Source: CAVRQM01 sp963732775
GTDB taxonomy: Bacteria; Pseudomonadota; Alphaproteobacteria; Acetobacterales; Acetobacteraceae
Direction of reading: 5' to 3'
Length of the DNA: 64,000 nucleotides
Assembly: GCA_963732775.1 (NCBI GenBank)
Contig: CAVTAR010000003.1
Span: 1-64,000 of the forward strand
Positions 8,841 to 16,778 of the stretch are shown one piece after another; positions within the stretch are counted from its first letter, which is position 1; each line of letters opens with the position of its first letter. Position numbers and translations under genes: made by a program. Below the pieces are notes generated by a model, which made no database searches, was not told where the DNA came from, and saw only the letters and a list, made by a program, of their open reading frames with translations.

Positions 8841-9980
8841 TCACGGCCGCGCCACGATCAGCTGCACCAGCAGCGGGCGGCGCGTGCGCACCGTTCGCAG
8901 CCGGCCAAATCCGGCAGCCCGCAGCAGCGCGGACAGTTCGGCCTCGGCCGCGCGGCCGGCCGCTGCCCATCGCCAGCAGGTAGAAGGCGAAGTAGGCGTC
9001 GCCACCGGCTCGGCACCGCGCGTCTCGGCCATCGGCTCGGCCAGCAGCAGCGTCCCGTCCGCGGGCAGTGCGGCGCGGACCGCGCGCAGCAGGGCGAGCG
9101 CCGCATCGTCGTCGTGGTCGTGCACGACGCGCACCAGCGACACGAGGTCGGCCCCGGCCGGCAGCGAGTCGCGGAACATGTCGCCGCCGGATGCCACCGC
9201 ACGTCCGGCCAGGCCGGCGGCGGCGAGCCGCGCGCGCGCCCGTTCGGCGACGGCGGGCAGGTCGAACAACCACAGCCGCAGCGCCGGCGCCCGCCGCCCG
9301 GCGGCGGCCAGAAAGCTGCCGTCGCCGCCGCCCACGTCGAGCAGGCAGCGGTGCCGCCGCACGTCGTAGGCGCCCAGGATGTCCTGCGACGACCAGCGCC
9401 TGGGAGGCCGCCATCAGATCGGTATAGCCCGCCACCTGCTCCGGCGCCGAGTGCCGCCGGCGCTCCGCCCGCCGCATAGGGCCAGTAGCGCGACAAATGG
9501 GTGTCCGGGGCGGTCGCCGCGCAGCAGCGCCACCGGGTCGGCGAGGTCGGCGTAGAGCAGCGCGTGATGCTCGACCATGGCGGCGACCCCCGGGTTGCCG
9601 ACCATCGCGGCGCCCAGCGCGCCAAGCCCGAAGCGGCCGCCGCCACGCCGCGAGACGAGTTGCAGCGCGGCTGCCGCCGCGAGCAGCCGCGCCGCCCCGT
9701 CGAGCGGCAGGGCCAGGCGCGCGGCCAGGTCGGGCATTGCGAGGGGCCCCTCGCGCAGCACGTCGAACAGCCGCAGCCGCACGCAGGCCAGCAGCACCTG
9801 CGCGTAGACGAAGCCGGCGCACAGGTCGAACAGCGTCCGCGCCCGCCGGCGCGCGACGAGCCGGGTGAGCGGAAAGGCCGCGGCCCAGCCTGGAAGCGCG
9901 GGCTGCCGACCAGCCGGTCGCGCCAGCCGAGCACGCGGTCCGACCATCGCCGCTGCGCGGCGGCGCACGAGGGCAGCCAT
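8841..9980 (-). CDS. crtF: Hydroxyneurosporene/spheroidene O-methyltransferase CrtF (frameshifted)
   Basis: A SAM-dependent methyltransferase that adds the 1-methoxy group of spirilloxanthin/spheroidene-type carotenoids. Segments seen are WRDRLVGSPRFQ, then FPLTRLVARRRARTLFDLC AGFVYAQ, then the SAM-binding LLDVGGGDGSFLAAAG, and VHDHDDDAALALLRAV near the catalytic region. The end is RTRRPLLVQLIVARP. Several indels split the frame (near 9940, 9885, 9470, 9375, 9010 and 8960). The ATG at 9980 follows the likely crtE stop by about 10 nt. Length about 380 residues is normal. Membership of the crtEF-bchCXYZ superoperon supports the call. Confidence 0.88.
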
Positions 9981-9990
9981 CCGCCGACCG

Positions 9991-10870
9991 ACTCAGGCGG
10001 CGCCGCACGGCCACCTCGACTCGGGACCAGGCGCTGCGCCTCGAGGCGGATCAGGGCGCGCAGTTCCGCGACCGCCCGGGCACGGCGGGATCGGCCGCGC
10101 AGGCGCGCGCGGCGAGATCCTCGAGCCGCGCCAGGGCGCCGGCCAGGCCGAGCTGCAGCGCCGCGCTCGGCCGGCCCAGCGCCGCGTCCTGCCCGCACGG
10201 CTTGCCGGCGTCTCGGGGTCGGCCGCCACGTCGCGAGATGTCGTCGGCGACCTGGTACGCCTCGCCGAGCCGCTCGCCCATCTCGCGCCACGCCGCCCGG
10301 CGTCCGCCCCGGCGGCGATGGCGCCGGCCATGGTGGCGGCCGCGAACAGCGAGCCGGTCTTGGCCCGCTGATAGGTCTCCAGCTCGCAGGCCGGCTCGCA
10401 CTCCCAGGCCTGGCCGGCGACGATGCCGAACGGCACGCCGACGGAGTCGCCGATGGTGGCCAGCAGCGCCGCCCAGGCGCAGCGGCGCCACCGCGGCGAC
10501 CCGCGCCAGCGTCTGGAACGCGAGCACGATCAGCGCGTCGCCCGCCAGCACCGCCAGCGGCTCGCCGAACGCGCGGTGCACGGAGGGCTTGCCGCGCCGG
10601 GTGTCGGCGTCGTCGAAGCAGGGCAGGTCGTCATGCACCAGCGAGGCGCAGTGCAGCAGCTCGATCGCGCACGCCGCCGCGTCGGCAGGCGACCGGCTGC
10701 GTCGTCGCCACAGGCGCGGCGACCGCGAGGCACAGCCGCGGCCGCACCCGGGCGCCGCGCGGGAACACGGCGTAGCGCATCGCCTGCGGCGAGCCGCCGG
10801 GCGCCCCGGGCGCGGCGGCCCGGTCGACAGCGGCGGCCAGCGCCCGCTCGATCCGCGTCACGGCATCCAT
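9991..10870 (-). CDS. crtE: Geranylgeranyl diphosphate synthase CrtE (frameshifted)
   Basis: A trans-prenyltransferase that makes GGPP for carotenoids and for the phytyl tail of bacteriochlorophyll. It starts MDAVTRIERALAAAVDRAA. The first aspartate-rich motif is in LVHDDLPCFDDADTRRGKPS. RAKTGSLFAAATMAG follows, and the second motif is in GEAYQVADDIS. Frame changes occur near 10690, 10480 and 10290, and again before the probable C-terminus (RALIRLEAQRLVPS). It is the first gene of the photosynthesis superoperon and is divergent from crtD across a PpsR-type operator. Confidence 0.86.
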
Positions 10871-10948
10871 GCAGACAGCCTCCCCGCTCGCCCCGTGGTC
10901 TCGCCCTGTCTCCCGTCCTGTGTGTCAGGCCAGGTTGTCGCAGCGGAG

Positions 10949-10966
10949 TGTCATGCTGTATTGACA
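10949..10966. promoter_or_regulatory. PpsR/CrtJ-type operator in the crtE/crtD divergent region
   Basis: A TGT-N12-ACA palindrome whose arms extend to TGTCA/TGACA. The right arm overlaps a TTGACA hexamer (10961-10966) suitable as a -35 element for crtD, though no convincing -10 follows. A weaker half-site (TGTCA) lies 26 bp to the left. The operator is 80 bp from the crtE start and 37 bp from the crtD start, so one repressor could control both directions. Confidence 0.68.
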
Positions 10967-11002
10967 CTGCCGTCAACGGGATTTTCGAGGCGGTCGGACG
11001 AC

Positions 11003-12541
11003 GTGGCGGGACAGCGGGTGGTCATCGTGGGGGCGGGCGTCGGCGGTCTGGTCGCCGCCCTCGAACTGTCCGCGCGCGGTGCGGAGGTCGTCGTCGTGGA
11101 GCGCGCGGCGGCTCCCGGCGGCAAGCTGCGCGAGGTCTCGGTGGGCGGCGCGCGCCTCGACGCGGGGCCGACCGTGTTCACCATGCGCTGGGTGTTCGAG
11201 GACCTGTTCGCGGCGGTGGGCACGACGCTGGCCGCGCACCTGACGCTGCGCCCGGTCGAGATATTGGCGCGACACGCCTGGGAGGCGACCGGGCGGCTCG
11301 ACCTGTTCGCGGATGCGCGCCGTTCGGCCGAGGCGATCGGCGACTTCGCCGGGGCCGCCGAGGCGCGGGGCTTCGTCGCGTTCTGCGCCCGGGCGAAGCG
11401 CACCTACGAGGCGCTGGAGGGGCCGTTCATCCGCGCCGCCCGCCCCTCGCCGGTTTCGCTCGCCCTGGCCGCCGGGCCGCGCGGCATGGCCCGGCTGTGG
11501 CAGGCCTCGCCGTTCGCGACGCTGTGGGGCGCGCTCGGCGAGCATTTCGCCGATCCCCGGCTGCGGCAGTTGTTCGGACGCTACGCCACCTATTGCGGGT
11601 CCTCGCCGTTCCTGGCGCCGGCCACGCTGATGCTGGTCGCCCATGTCGAGCAGGACGGGGTGTGGCTGGCGGAGGGCGGGATGCACCGGCTCGCGGTCGT
11701 GCTCGCTGGCCTCGCCGAGGCCCGTGGCGCCCGCCTGCGCTACGGCGCGGAGGCACGGGAGGTCGCGGTCGAGCGCGGTCGGGCAGCGGGCGTGATCCTG
11801 GCGGGCGGCGAGCGGATCGAGGCCGACGCGGTGGTGGTCAATGCCGATGTCGCGGCCGTCGCCACGGGCCTGTTCGGGCCGGCCGCACGCGCCGCCGTGG
11901 GGGGGAGCGCGCCGGCGCGACGCTCGCTGTCCGCCGTCACCTGGGCGCTGCACGCCGAGGCGCGCGGCTTTCCGCTGCTGCGGCACAACGTGTTCTTCTC
12001 CGCCGACTACCCGGCCGAGTTCGACGCCATCCTGCGCGCGCGACGGCTGCCCGAGGCGCCCACGGTCTATGTCTGCGCGCAGGACCGCGGCGGCGAGGAC
12101 GCGGCGGCGGCCGACGGCCCCGAGCGGCTGCTCTGCCTCGTCAACGCGCCGCCCAGCGGCGATACCGACCCACCCGGATCAGCGGAGATCGAGCGATGCG
12201 CGACGGCGACGTTCGCCCACCTGGAGCGGTGCGGCCTGTCGGTGGACCGGACGGCGGAGGCCACGGTGACGACGCCGCGGGAGTTCGCAGCACTGTTCCC
12301 GGCGACCGGGGGGGCGCTGTACGGCCAGGCGTCGCACGGCTGGCAGGCGTCGTTCAGCCGGCCGGGAGCGACGACGCGGCTGCCGGGGCTGTTCCTGGCG
12401 GGGGGCAGCACGCATCCGGGACCGGGCGTGCCGATGGCGGCCCTCTCGGGGCGGCTCGCGGCGTCGGCGGTGCTGGCGAGCCTCGCTTCGACCGGGCGGT
12501 GGCACCGCGCGGCTATTGCTGGTGGTACGTCGACGCGCTGA
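11003..12541 (+). CDS. crtD: Carotenoid 3,4-desaturase (methoxyneurosporene dehydrogenase) CrtD
   Basis: An FAD-dependent phytoene-desaturase-family enzyme that introduces the C3-C4 double bond in hydroxylated or methoxylated acyclic carotenoids. The frame is clean, 512 residues. The dinucleotide fold is at the N-terminus (VVIVGAGVGGLVAALELSARG) and the family C-terminal signature is LPGLFLAGGSTHPGPGVPMA. No ATG precedes the FAD motif, and GTG at 11003 is chosen because it places the motif about six residues in. The 3' end overlaps the start of crtC. Expression is probably under the PpsR operator just upstream. Confidence 0.9.
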   Translation: MAGQRVVIVGAGVGGLVAALELSARGAEVVVVERAAAPGGKLREVSVGGARLDAGPTVFTMRWVFEDLFAAVGTTLAAHLTLRPVEILARHAWEATGRLDLFADARRSAEAIGDFAGAAEARGFVAFCARAKRTYEALEGPFIRAARPSPVSLALAAGPRGMARLWQASPFATLWGALGEHFADPRLRQLFGRYATYCGSSPFLAPATLMLVAHVEQDGVWLAEGGMHRLAVVLAGLAEARGARLRYGAEAREVAVERGRAAGVILAGGERIEADAVVVNADVAAVATGLFGPAARAAVGGSAPARRSLSAVTWALHAEARGFPLLRHNVFFSADYPAEFDAILRARRLPEAPTVYVCAQDRGGEDAAAADGPERLLCLVNAPPSGDTDPPGSAEIERCATATFAHLERCGLSVDRTAEATVTTPREFAALFPATGGALYGQASHGWQASFSRPGATTRLPGLFLAGGSTHPGPGVPMAALSGRLAASAVLASLASTGRWHRAAIAGGTSTR

Positions 12542-13407
12542 GCGACGACGGGCGGTTCGCGCTGACCCTCATCGCCTTCGTCGGGAGCGTGTTCTCGCCC
12601 TACTACGCCTGGGCGCGGCGCGGCGGGCGGGCGGCCGATCCGGAACATTTCTGCTGCCTCAACGTGGCGCTCCATGGGCCGGGGGCGGGGCGCTGGGCGA
12701 TGACGGAGCGGGGGCGCAGCGCGCTCCGGCGTGATGCGACCACGCTCGCGCTCGGGCCGAGCCGGGTCGCGTGGGACGGTGCGGCGCTGACCGTGGACAT
12801 CGACGAGCGCGGGATGCCGACGCCGCGCCGGGTGCGCGGGACGGTGCGGGTGCATCCCGAGGCGCTGACCCGGCACACCGAGGTGCTCGACACGCATGGG
12901 CGGCACCGCTGGTCGCCGATCTCGCCGCGCGCCCGCGTCGAGGTGGCGCTGGAGGCGCCGGCACTGCGGTGGAGCGGGACCGGGTACCTCGACAGCAACG
13001 ACGGCGACGGGCCGCTGGAGGAGAGCTTCGCCGACTGGACCTGGTCGCGCGCGCCGCTGCGCGACGGCACGGCCATCCTGTACGACGCGCGGCGGCGCGA
13101 TGGCAGCGACCGCAACGTGGCGATCCGCATCGACCGCGCGGGCAGGGTGGAGCCGTTCGCCTCGCCGCCGGCCGAGGCACTGCCGCGCACCTTCTGGGGC
13201 ATCCCGCGCGCCACCCGCGCCGAGCCGGGCGGGGCCGCGCGGCTGGACCGCACGCTGCTCGACGCGCCGTTCTACGCGCGCTCGGTCGCGACCACGCGCC
13301 TGCTCGGCCAGGACGTGGCCACCATGCACGAGGCGCTGTCGCTCGATCGGTTCCGCGCCCCCTGGGTGCAGGCGATGCTGCCGTTCCGGATGCCCCGGAT
13401 CGGCTGA
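12499..13407 (+). CDS. crtC: Carotenoid 1,2-hydratase CrtC
   Basis: This enzyme adds water across the terminal C1-C2 double bond of neurosporene or lycopene, giving the substrate of CrtF and CrtD. Landmarks are RGYCWWYVDALSDDGRFALT, AFVGSVFSPYYAWARR and GYLDSNDGDGPLEESFADW. GTG at 12499 is the only usable start nearby (302 residues), but family-like residues (PRFDRAV) continue upstream in the same frame inside crtD, so the true start may lie further left. The gene overlaps crtD by 43 nt in another frame, implying coupling. It ends 4 nt from convergent glyA. Confidence 0.88.
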   Translation: MAPRGYCWWYVDALSDDGRFALTLIAFVGSVFSPYYAWARRGGRAADPEHFCCLNVALHGPGAGRWAMTERGRSALRRDATTLALGPSRVAWDGAALTVDIDERGMPTPRRVRGTVRVHPEALTRHTEVLDTHGRHRWSPISPRARVEVALEAPALRWSGTGYLDSNDGDGPLEESFADWTWSRAPLRDGTAILYDARRRDGSDRNVAIRIDRAGRVEPFASPPAEALPRTFWGIPRATRAEPGGAARLDRTLLDAPFYARSVATTRLLGQDVATMHEALSLDRFRAPWVQAMLPFRMPRIG

Positions 13408-13418
13408 CCGTTCAGCCG
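13401..13418. terminator. Bidirectional hairpin formed by the convergent crtC and glyA stops
   Basis: CGGCTGA (13401-13407) pairs with TCAGCCG (13412-13418) across a 4-nt loop. The two TGA stop codons, crtC on the plus strand and glyA on the minus strand, are part of the two arms. There is no T-run, so termination strength is uncertain. Confidence 0.45.
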
Positions 13419-14719
13419 CGCTCGCGGTAGATCGGGAACCGCGCGCACAGCTCGTGCACGCGCGCACCCACCGCCGCCTCGATGCTGGCGTTGGCGCCGT
13501 CGTTGGAGCCGGACAGGCCGTCCAGCACTTCGCCGATCATGCGCCCGACCTCCTGGAACTCGGCGACGCCGAAGCCGCGCGTGGTGGCCGCCGGGGTGCC
13601 GAGGCGGATGCCCGAGGTGATGGCGGGCTTCTCCGGGTCGTACGGGATGGCGTTCTTGTTGGCGGTGATGTGCGCCCGCTCCAGGCTCGCCTCGGCGGCC
13701 TTGCCGCTGACGCGCTTGGGCCGCAGGTCGACCAGCATCAGATGGCTGTCGGTGCCCCCGGTGACGATGTCGACGCCCTGCTCCACCAGCGTCGCCGCGA
13801 GCGCCTTGGCGTTGTCGGCGACCGCCTTCTGGTACACCTTGAACTCGGGGCGCAGCGCCTCGCCGAAGGCTGCCGCCTTGCCGGCGATGACGTGCATCAA
13901 CGGGCCGCCTTGCAAGCCGGGGAACACGGCCGAGTTGATCTTCTTGGCGATGTCGGCGTCGTTGGTGAGGATCATGCCGCCGCGCGGGCCGCGCAGCGTC
14001 TTGTGCGTGGTGGTGGTGACGACGTGGGCGTGCGGCAGCGGGCTCGGGTATAGCCCGGCGGCGACCAGGCCGGCGAAATGCGCCATGTCGACCAGGAACA
14101 GCGCGCCCACCGCGTCGGCCACGGCGCGGATGCGGGCGAAGTCGATGATGCGCGGATAGGCCGAGCCGCCGGCGATGATGAGGCGCGGCGTCTCCTCGTG
14201 CGCGAGCCGCTCCAGCTCCTCGTAGTCGAGCAGCCCGTCGTCGCGCCGCACGCCGTACTGCACCGCGCGGAACCACTTGCCCGACAGGTTCGGCGCGGCA
14301 CCATGGGTGAGGTGGCCGCCGGAGGCGAGGCTCATGCCCAGGATGGTGTCGCGGGGCTGGATCAGTGCCAGGAACACCGCCTGGTTCGCCTGCGCGCCGG
14401 AGTGCGGCTGCACGTTGGCGAAGCCGGCGCCGAACAGCTTCTTGGCCCGCTCGATCGCGAGGTCCTCCACCACGTCCATCTCGACGCAGCCGCCGTAGTA
14501 GCGCCGGCCGGGATAGCCCTCGGCGTATTTGTTGGTCAGCACCGAGCCCTGCGCCTCCAGCACGGCGGCCGAGACGATGTTCTCGCTGGCGATCAGCTCG
14601 ATGCCGTCCTGCTGGCGCACCAGCTCGCGCGCCAGCGCCGCGGCGAGATCGGGGTCGGTGTCGGCCAGCGGGGCGGCGAAGAAGCGCTGCAGGCTGGGGG
14701 AGGGCGACTGCTCGTTCAT
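13412..14719 (-). CDS. glyA: Serine hydroxymethyltransferase
   Basis: A PLP enzyme that moves the one-carbon unit of methylene-tetrahydrofolate onto glycine to make serine, the entry step of the serine cycle and also a housekeeping reaction. A single clean frame of 435 residues includes LIASENIVSAAVLEAQGS, the PLP-lysine motif VVTTTTHKTLRGPRGGMIL, and GTPAATTRGFG. The upstream region contains AAAGGCCCCTCCC with a Shine-Dalgarno-like purine stretch on the minus strand. It lies at the 3' end of the serine-cycle run and is separated from mcl by a REP-like element. Confidence 0.97.
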   Translation of the reverse strand: MNEQSPSPSLQRFFAAPLADTDPDLAAALARELVRQQDGIELIASENIVSAAVLEAQGSVLTNKYAEGYPGRRYYGGCVEMDVVEDLAIERAKKLFGAGFANVQPHSGAQANQAVFLALIQPRDTILGMSLASGGHLTHGAAPNLSGKWFRAVQYGVRRDDGLLDYEELERLAHEETPRLIIAGGSAYPRIIDFARIRAVADAVGALFLVDMAHFAGLVAAGLYPSPLPHAHVVTTTTHKTLRGPRGGMILTNDADIAKKINSAVFPGLQGGPLMHVIAGKAAAFGEALRPEFKVYQKAVADNAKALAATLVEQGVDIVTGGTDSHLMLVDLRPKRVSGKAAEASLERAHITANKNAIPYDPEKPAITSGIRLGTPAATTRGFGVAEFQEVGRMIGEVLDGLSGSNDGANASIEAAVGARVHELCARFPIYRERG

Positions 14720-14779
14720 GGGAGGGGCCTTTCGGGCAGGGTGGCCATTCTACTGGTCGGGCATCTCGGGTTTGCAAGC

Positions 14780-14862
14780 CCCTCACCCCCGCCCTCTCCC
14801 GCAAGCGCGGGAGAGGGAGCAGCCCCCTCTCCCGCGCTGGCGGGAGAGGGCCGGGGTGAGGG
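14780..14862. repeat. REP/BIME-like double-hairpin element between mcl and glyA
   Basis: Two successive hairpins share the same arm sequences, CCCTCTCCCGC and GCGGGAGAGGG, with loops AAGC and GCTG. Both are enclosed by an outer inverted repeat (CCCTCACCCC / GGGGTGAGGG). This nested symmetry is typical of dispersed BIME elements in high-GC Alphaproteobacteria. It could separate the mcl and glyA messages or stabilise the upstream one. Confidence 0.7.
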
Positions 14863-14881
14863 CGCTAGCGGCGGCAGGACT

Positions 14882-15856
14882 TCAAGCCGTCCCGATCTGG
14901 TCCGCCTTGGCGATCAGCGCCTCGGCCATGCGGATGCTGGCGATGTCGATGAGCCGCCCGTCGAGCGACACGGCACCCCTGCCCTCGCGCGCCGCCTGCG
15001 CCATCGCCTCGAGGATTTTTCGCGCCCGGGAGATTTCGGCCTCGGCGGGGGAGAACACCTCGTTGGCGAGCGCGATCTGGCTCGGGTGGATCGCCCACTT
15101 GCCCTCGAACCCCAGCACCGCCGCGCGGCGGGCGGCCGCGCGGAAGCCGTCCGGGTCGTCGAAGTCGCCGAACGGGCCGTCGATCGGACGCAACCCATAG
15201 GCGCGGCACGCCACCATCATCCGGCTCTGCGCGAAGTGCCACGGGTCGGCCCAGTGGAAGTCGCGGTGGTTCGAGCCGTCGCGGTCGGTCAGCACGCCGT
15301 AGTCCGGGTTCACGCCGCCGATGACGGTGGTGCGGGCGCGCGTGCTGGCGGCATAGTCGGCGACGCCGAAGCTCATCGCCTCCAGCCGGCGGCTCGACTG
15401 CGCGATCGCCTCCACGTTGGCCATGCCGAGCGCGGTCTCGATCAGCACCTCGAAGCCGAGCCGCTTCTCGCGCCTTTTGGCCGCCTCGATCTGCGTCACC
15501 AGCATGTCGATCGCGTACACGTCGGCCGCCGTGCCCGCCTTCGGGATCAGGATCATGTCGAGCCGCGGGCAGGCCTCCACGATGTCGATCACGTCGCGGT
15601 ACATGTAGTGGGTGTCGAGGCCGTTGATGCGCACCATCATCGTCTTGGCGCCCCAGTCGAGATCGTTCAGGCCCTGGACGATGTTGCGCCGCGCCTGCTC
15701 CTTGTCGTCGGGCGCCACCGCGTCCTCCACGTCGAGGAACACGATGTCAGCCGCACTGGCCGCCGCCTTCTCGAACAGGGCGGTGTTGGAGCCCGGCACC
15801 GCGAGTTCGGAGCGCTGCAGGCGCGGGCGGGCCTGCTCGACGAGGAGGAAGCTCAC
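14882..15856 (-). CDS. mcl: Malyl-CoA lyase (serine cycle)
   Basis: It cleaves L-malyl-CoA to glyoxylate and acetyl-CoA, regenerating the serine-cycle acceptor. It belongs to the HpcH/HpaI-CitE family: 324 residues with LFEKAAASAADIVFLDVEDA (acidic metal ligands), VRINGLDTHYMYRD, IPKAGTAADVYAIDML and a long FGVADYAASTRART segment. The C-terminal EGKWAIHPSQIALANEVFSP is the usual acyl-CoA-binding block. It sits 4 nt after mtkB. Citrate lyase beta subunit is unlikely because no other cit genes are present and the mtkAB neighbours supply malyl-CoA. Confidence 0.94.
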   Translation of the reverse strand: MSFLLVEQARPRLQRSELAVPGSNTALFEKAAASAADIVFLDVEDAVAPDDKEQARRNIVQGLNDLDWGAKTMMVRINGLDTHYMYRDVIDIVEACPRLDMILIPKAGTAADVYAIDMLVTQIEAAKRREKRLGFEVLIETALGMANVEAIAQSSRRLEAMSFGVADYAASTRARTTVIGGVNPDYGVLTDRDGSNHRDFHWADPWHFAQSRMMVACRAYGLRPIDGPFGDFDDPDGFRAAARRAAVLGFEGKWAIHPSQIALANEVFSPAEAEISRARKILEAMAQAAREGRGAVSLDGRLIDIASIRMAEALIAKADQIGTA

Positions 15857-15860
15857 CGGC

Positions 15861-16766
15861 TCAGGCCGCGGCCGCGTGCTGGCGCGACTTCATCAGCTGC
15901 ACCACGGTCGAGCCGAGCTCGCCGGCGCTGGGGGCCACCGCGAGGCCGAACGCGCGCATGATCTCGGACTTCTCCGCCGCACTGTCGCCCTTGTTGGAGA
16001 TGATGGCGCCCGCGTGGCCCATCTTGCGGCCCTTCGGCGCGGTGAGGCCGGCGACGTAGCCGACCACCGGCTTGCTCATGTTGGCGCGGATCCATTCGGC
16101 GGCCTCGGCTTCCTGCGGGCCGCCGATCTCGCCGATCATCAGCACCACGTCGGTGTCCGGGTCGGCCTCGAACAATTCGAGCTGGTCCAGAAACGAGCTG
16201 CCGTTGATCGGGTCGCCGCCGATGCCGACGCTGGTGGAGATGCCGATGCCGAGCTCCTTGAGCTGGGCGGCCGCCTCGTAGCCGAGCGTGCCGGAGCGCG
16301 AGACGACGCCGACTCGGCCCTGGCTGTAGATGTCGCCCGGCATGATGCCGAGCATCGAGCTGCCCGGGCTGATGATGCCGGCGCAGTTCGGACCGACCAG
16401 CATGGTGCGGCGGTTCTTGGGGTAGCGGCGCAGGTAGCGCTTCACGCGCATCATGTCCTGCGCCGGGATGCCGTCGGTGATCGAGCAGACGAGGCGCAGG
16501 CCGGCGTCGGCCGCCTCCATGATGGCGTCCGCGCAGAACGCCGGGGCGACGAAGGTGATGGACGCCTCGGCGCCGGTGGCGGCCACCGCCTCCTGCACCG
16601 TGTTGAACACCGGACGGTCGAGGTGGCGCATCCCGCCCTTGCCCGGCGTGACGCCGCCCACGACGTTGCTGCCGTAGCCGATCATTTCGCGGCCGTGGAA
16701 CGTGCCCTTGTCGCCGGTGAAGCCCTGGATCAGGATCCTCGTGGTCTCGTCGATCAGGATGCTCAT
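15861..16766 (-). CDS. mtkB: Malate-CoA ligase alpha subunit MtkB
   Basis: A SucD-like subunit that, with MtkA, makes malyl-CoA from malate, CoA and ATP. The 301-residue frame begins MSILIDETTRILIQGFTGDKG. The CoA-binding fold, LVGPNCAGIISPG and the phospho-His segment KMGHAGAIISNKGDSAAEK (His in GHAGA) are present. The gene lies 12 nt after mtkA and 4 nt before mcl, so it is translationally close-coupled. Succinyl-CoA synthetase is the homologous alternative; the mtkA-mtkB-mcl order makes malate-CoA ligase much more likely. Confidence 0.92.
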   Translation of the reverse strand: MSILIDETTRILIQGFTGDKGTFHGREMIGYGSNVVGGVTPGKGGMRHLDRPVFNTVQEAVAATGAEASITFVAPAFCADAIMEAADAGLRLVCSITDGIPAQDMMRVKRYLRRYPKNRRTMLVGPNCAGIISPGSSMLGIMPGDIYSQGRVGVVSRSGTLGYEAAAQLKELGIGISTSVGIGGDPINGSSFLDQLELFEADPDTDVVLMIGEIGGPQEAEAAEWIRANMSKPVVGYVAGLTAPKGRKMGHAGAIISNKGDSAAEKSEIMRAFGLAVAPSAGELGSTVVQLMKSRQHAAAA

Positions 16767-16778
16767 GGTTCTCGCTCC

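Noticed and set aside
1235..10870. Photosynthesis cluster as true pseudogenes
   Set aside because: Indels keep conserved protein on both sides and also hit uvrB, uvrC and ftfL, while pufC, crtD and crtC are intact. Sequencing error is simpler, though not proven.
10423..13407. A 994-codon plus-strand frame ending with CrtC
   Set aside because: Only the last 300 residues are CrtC-like. The rest lies antisense to crtE or in a shadow frame of crtD.
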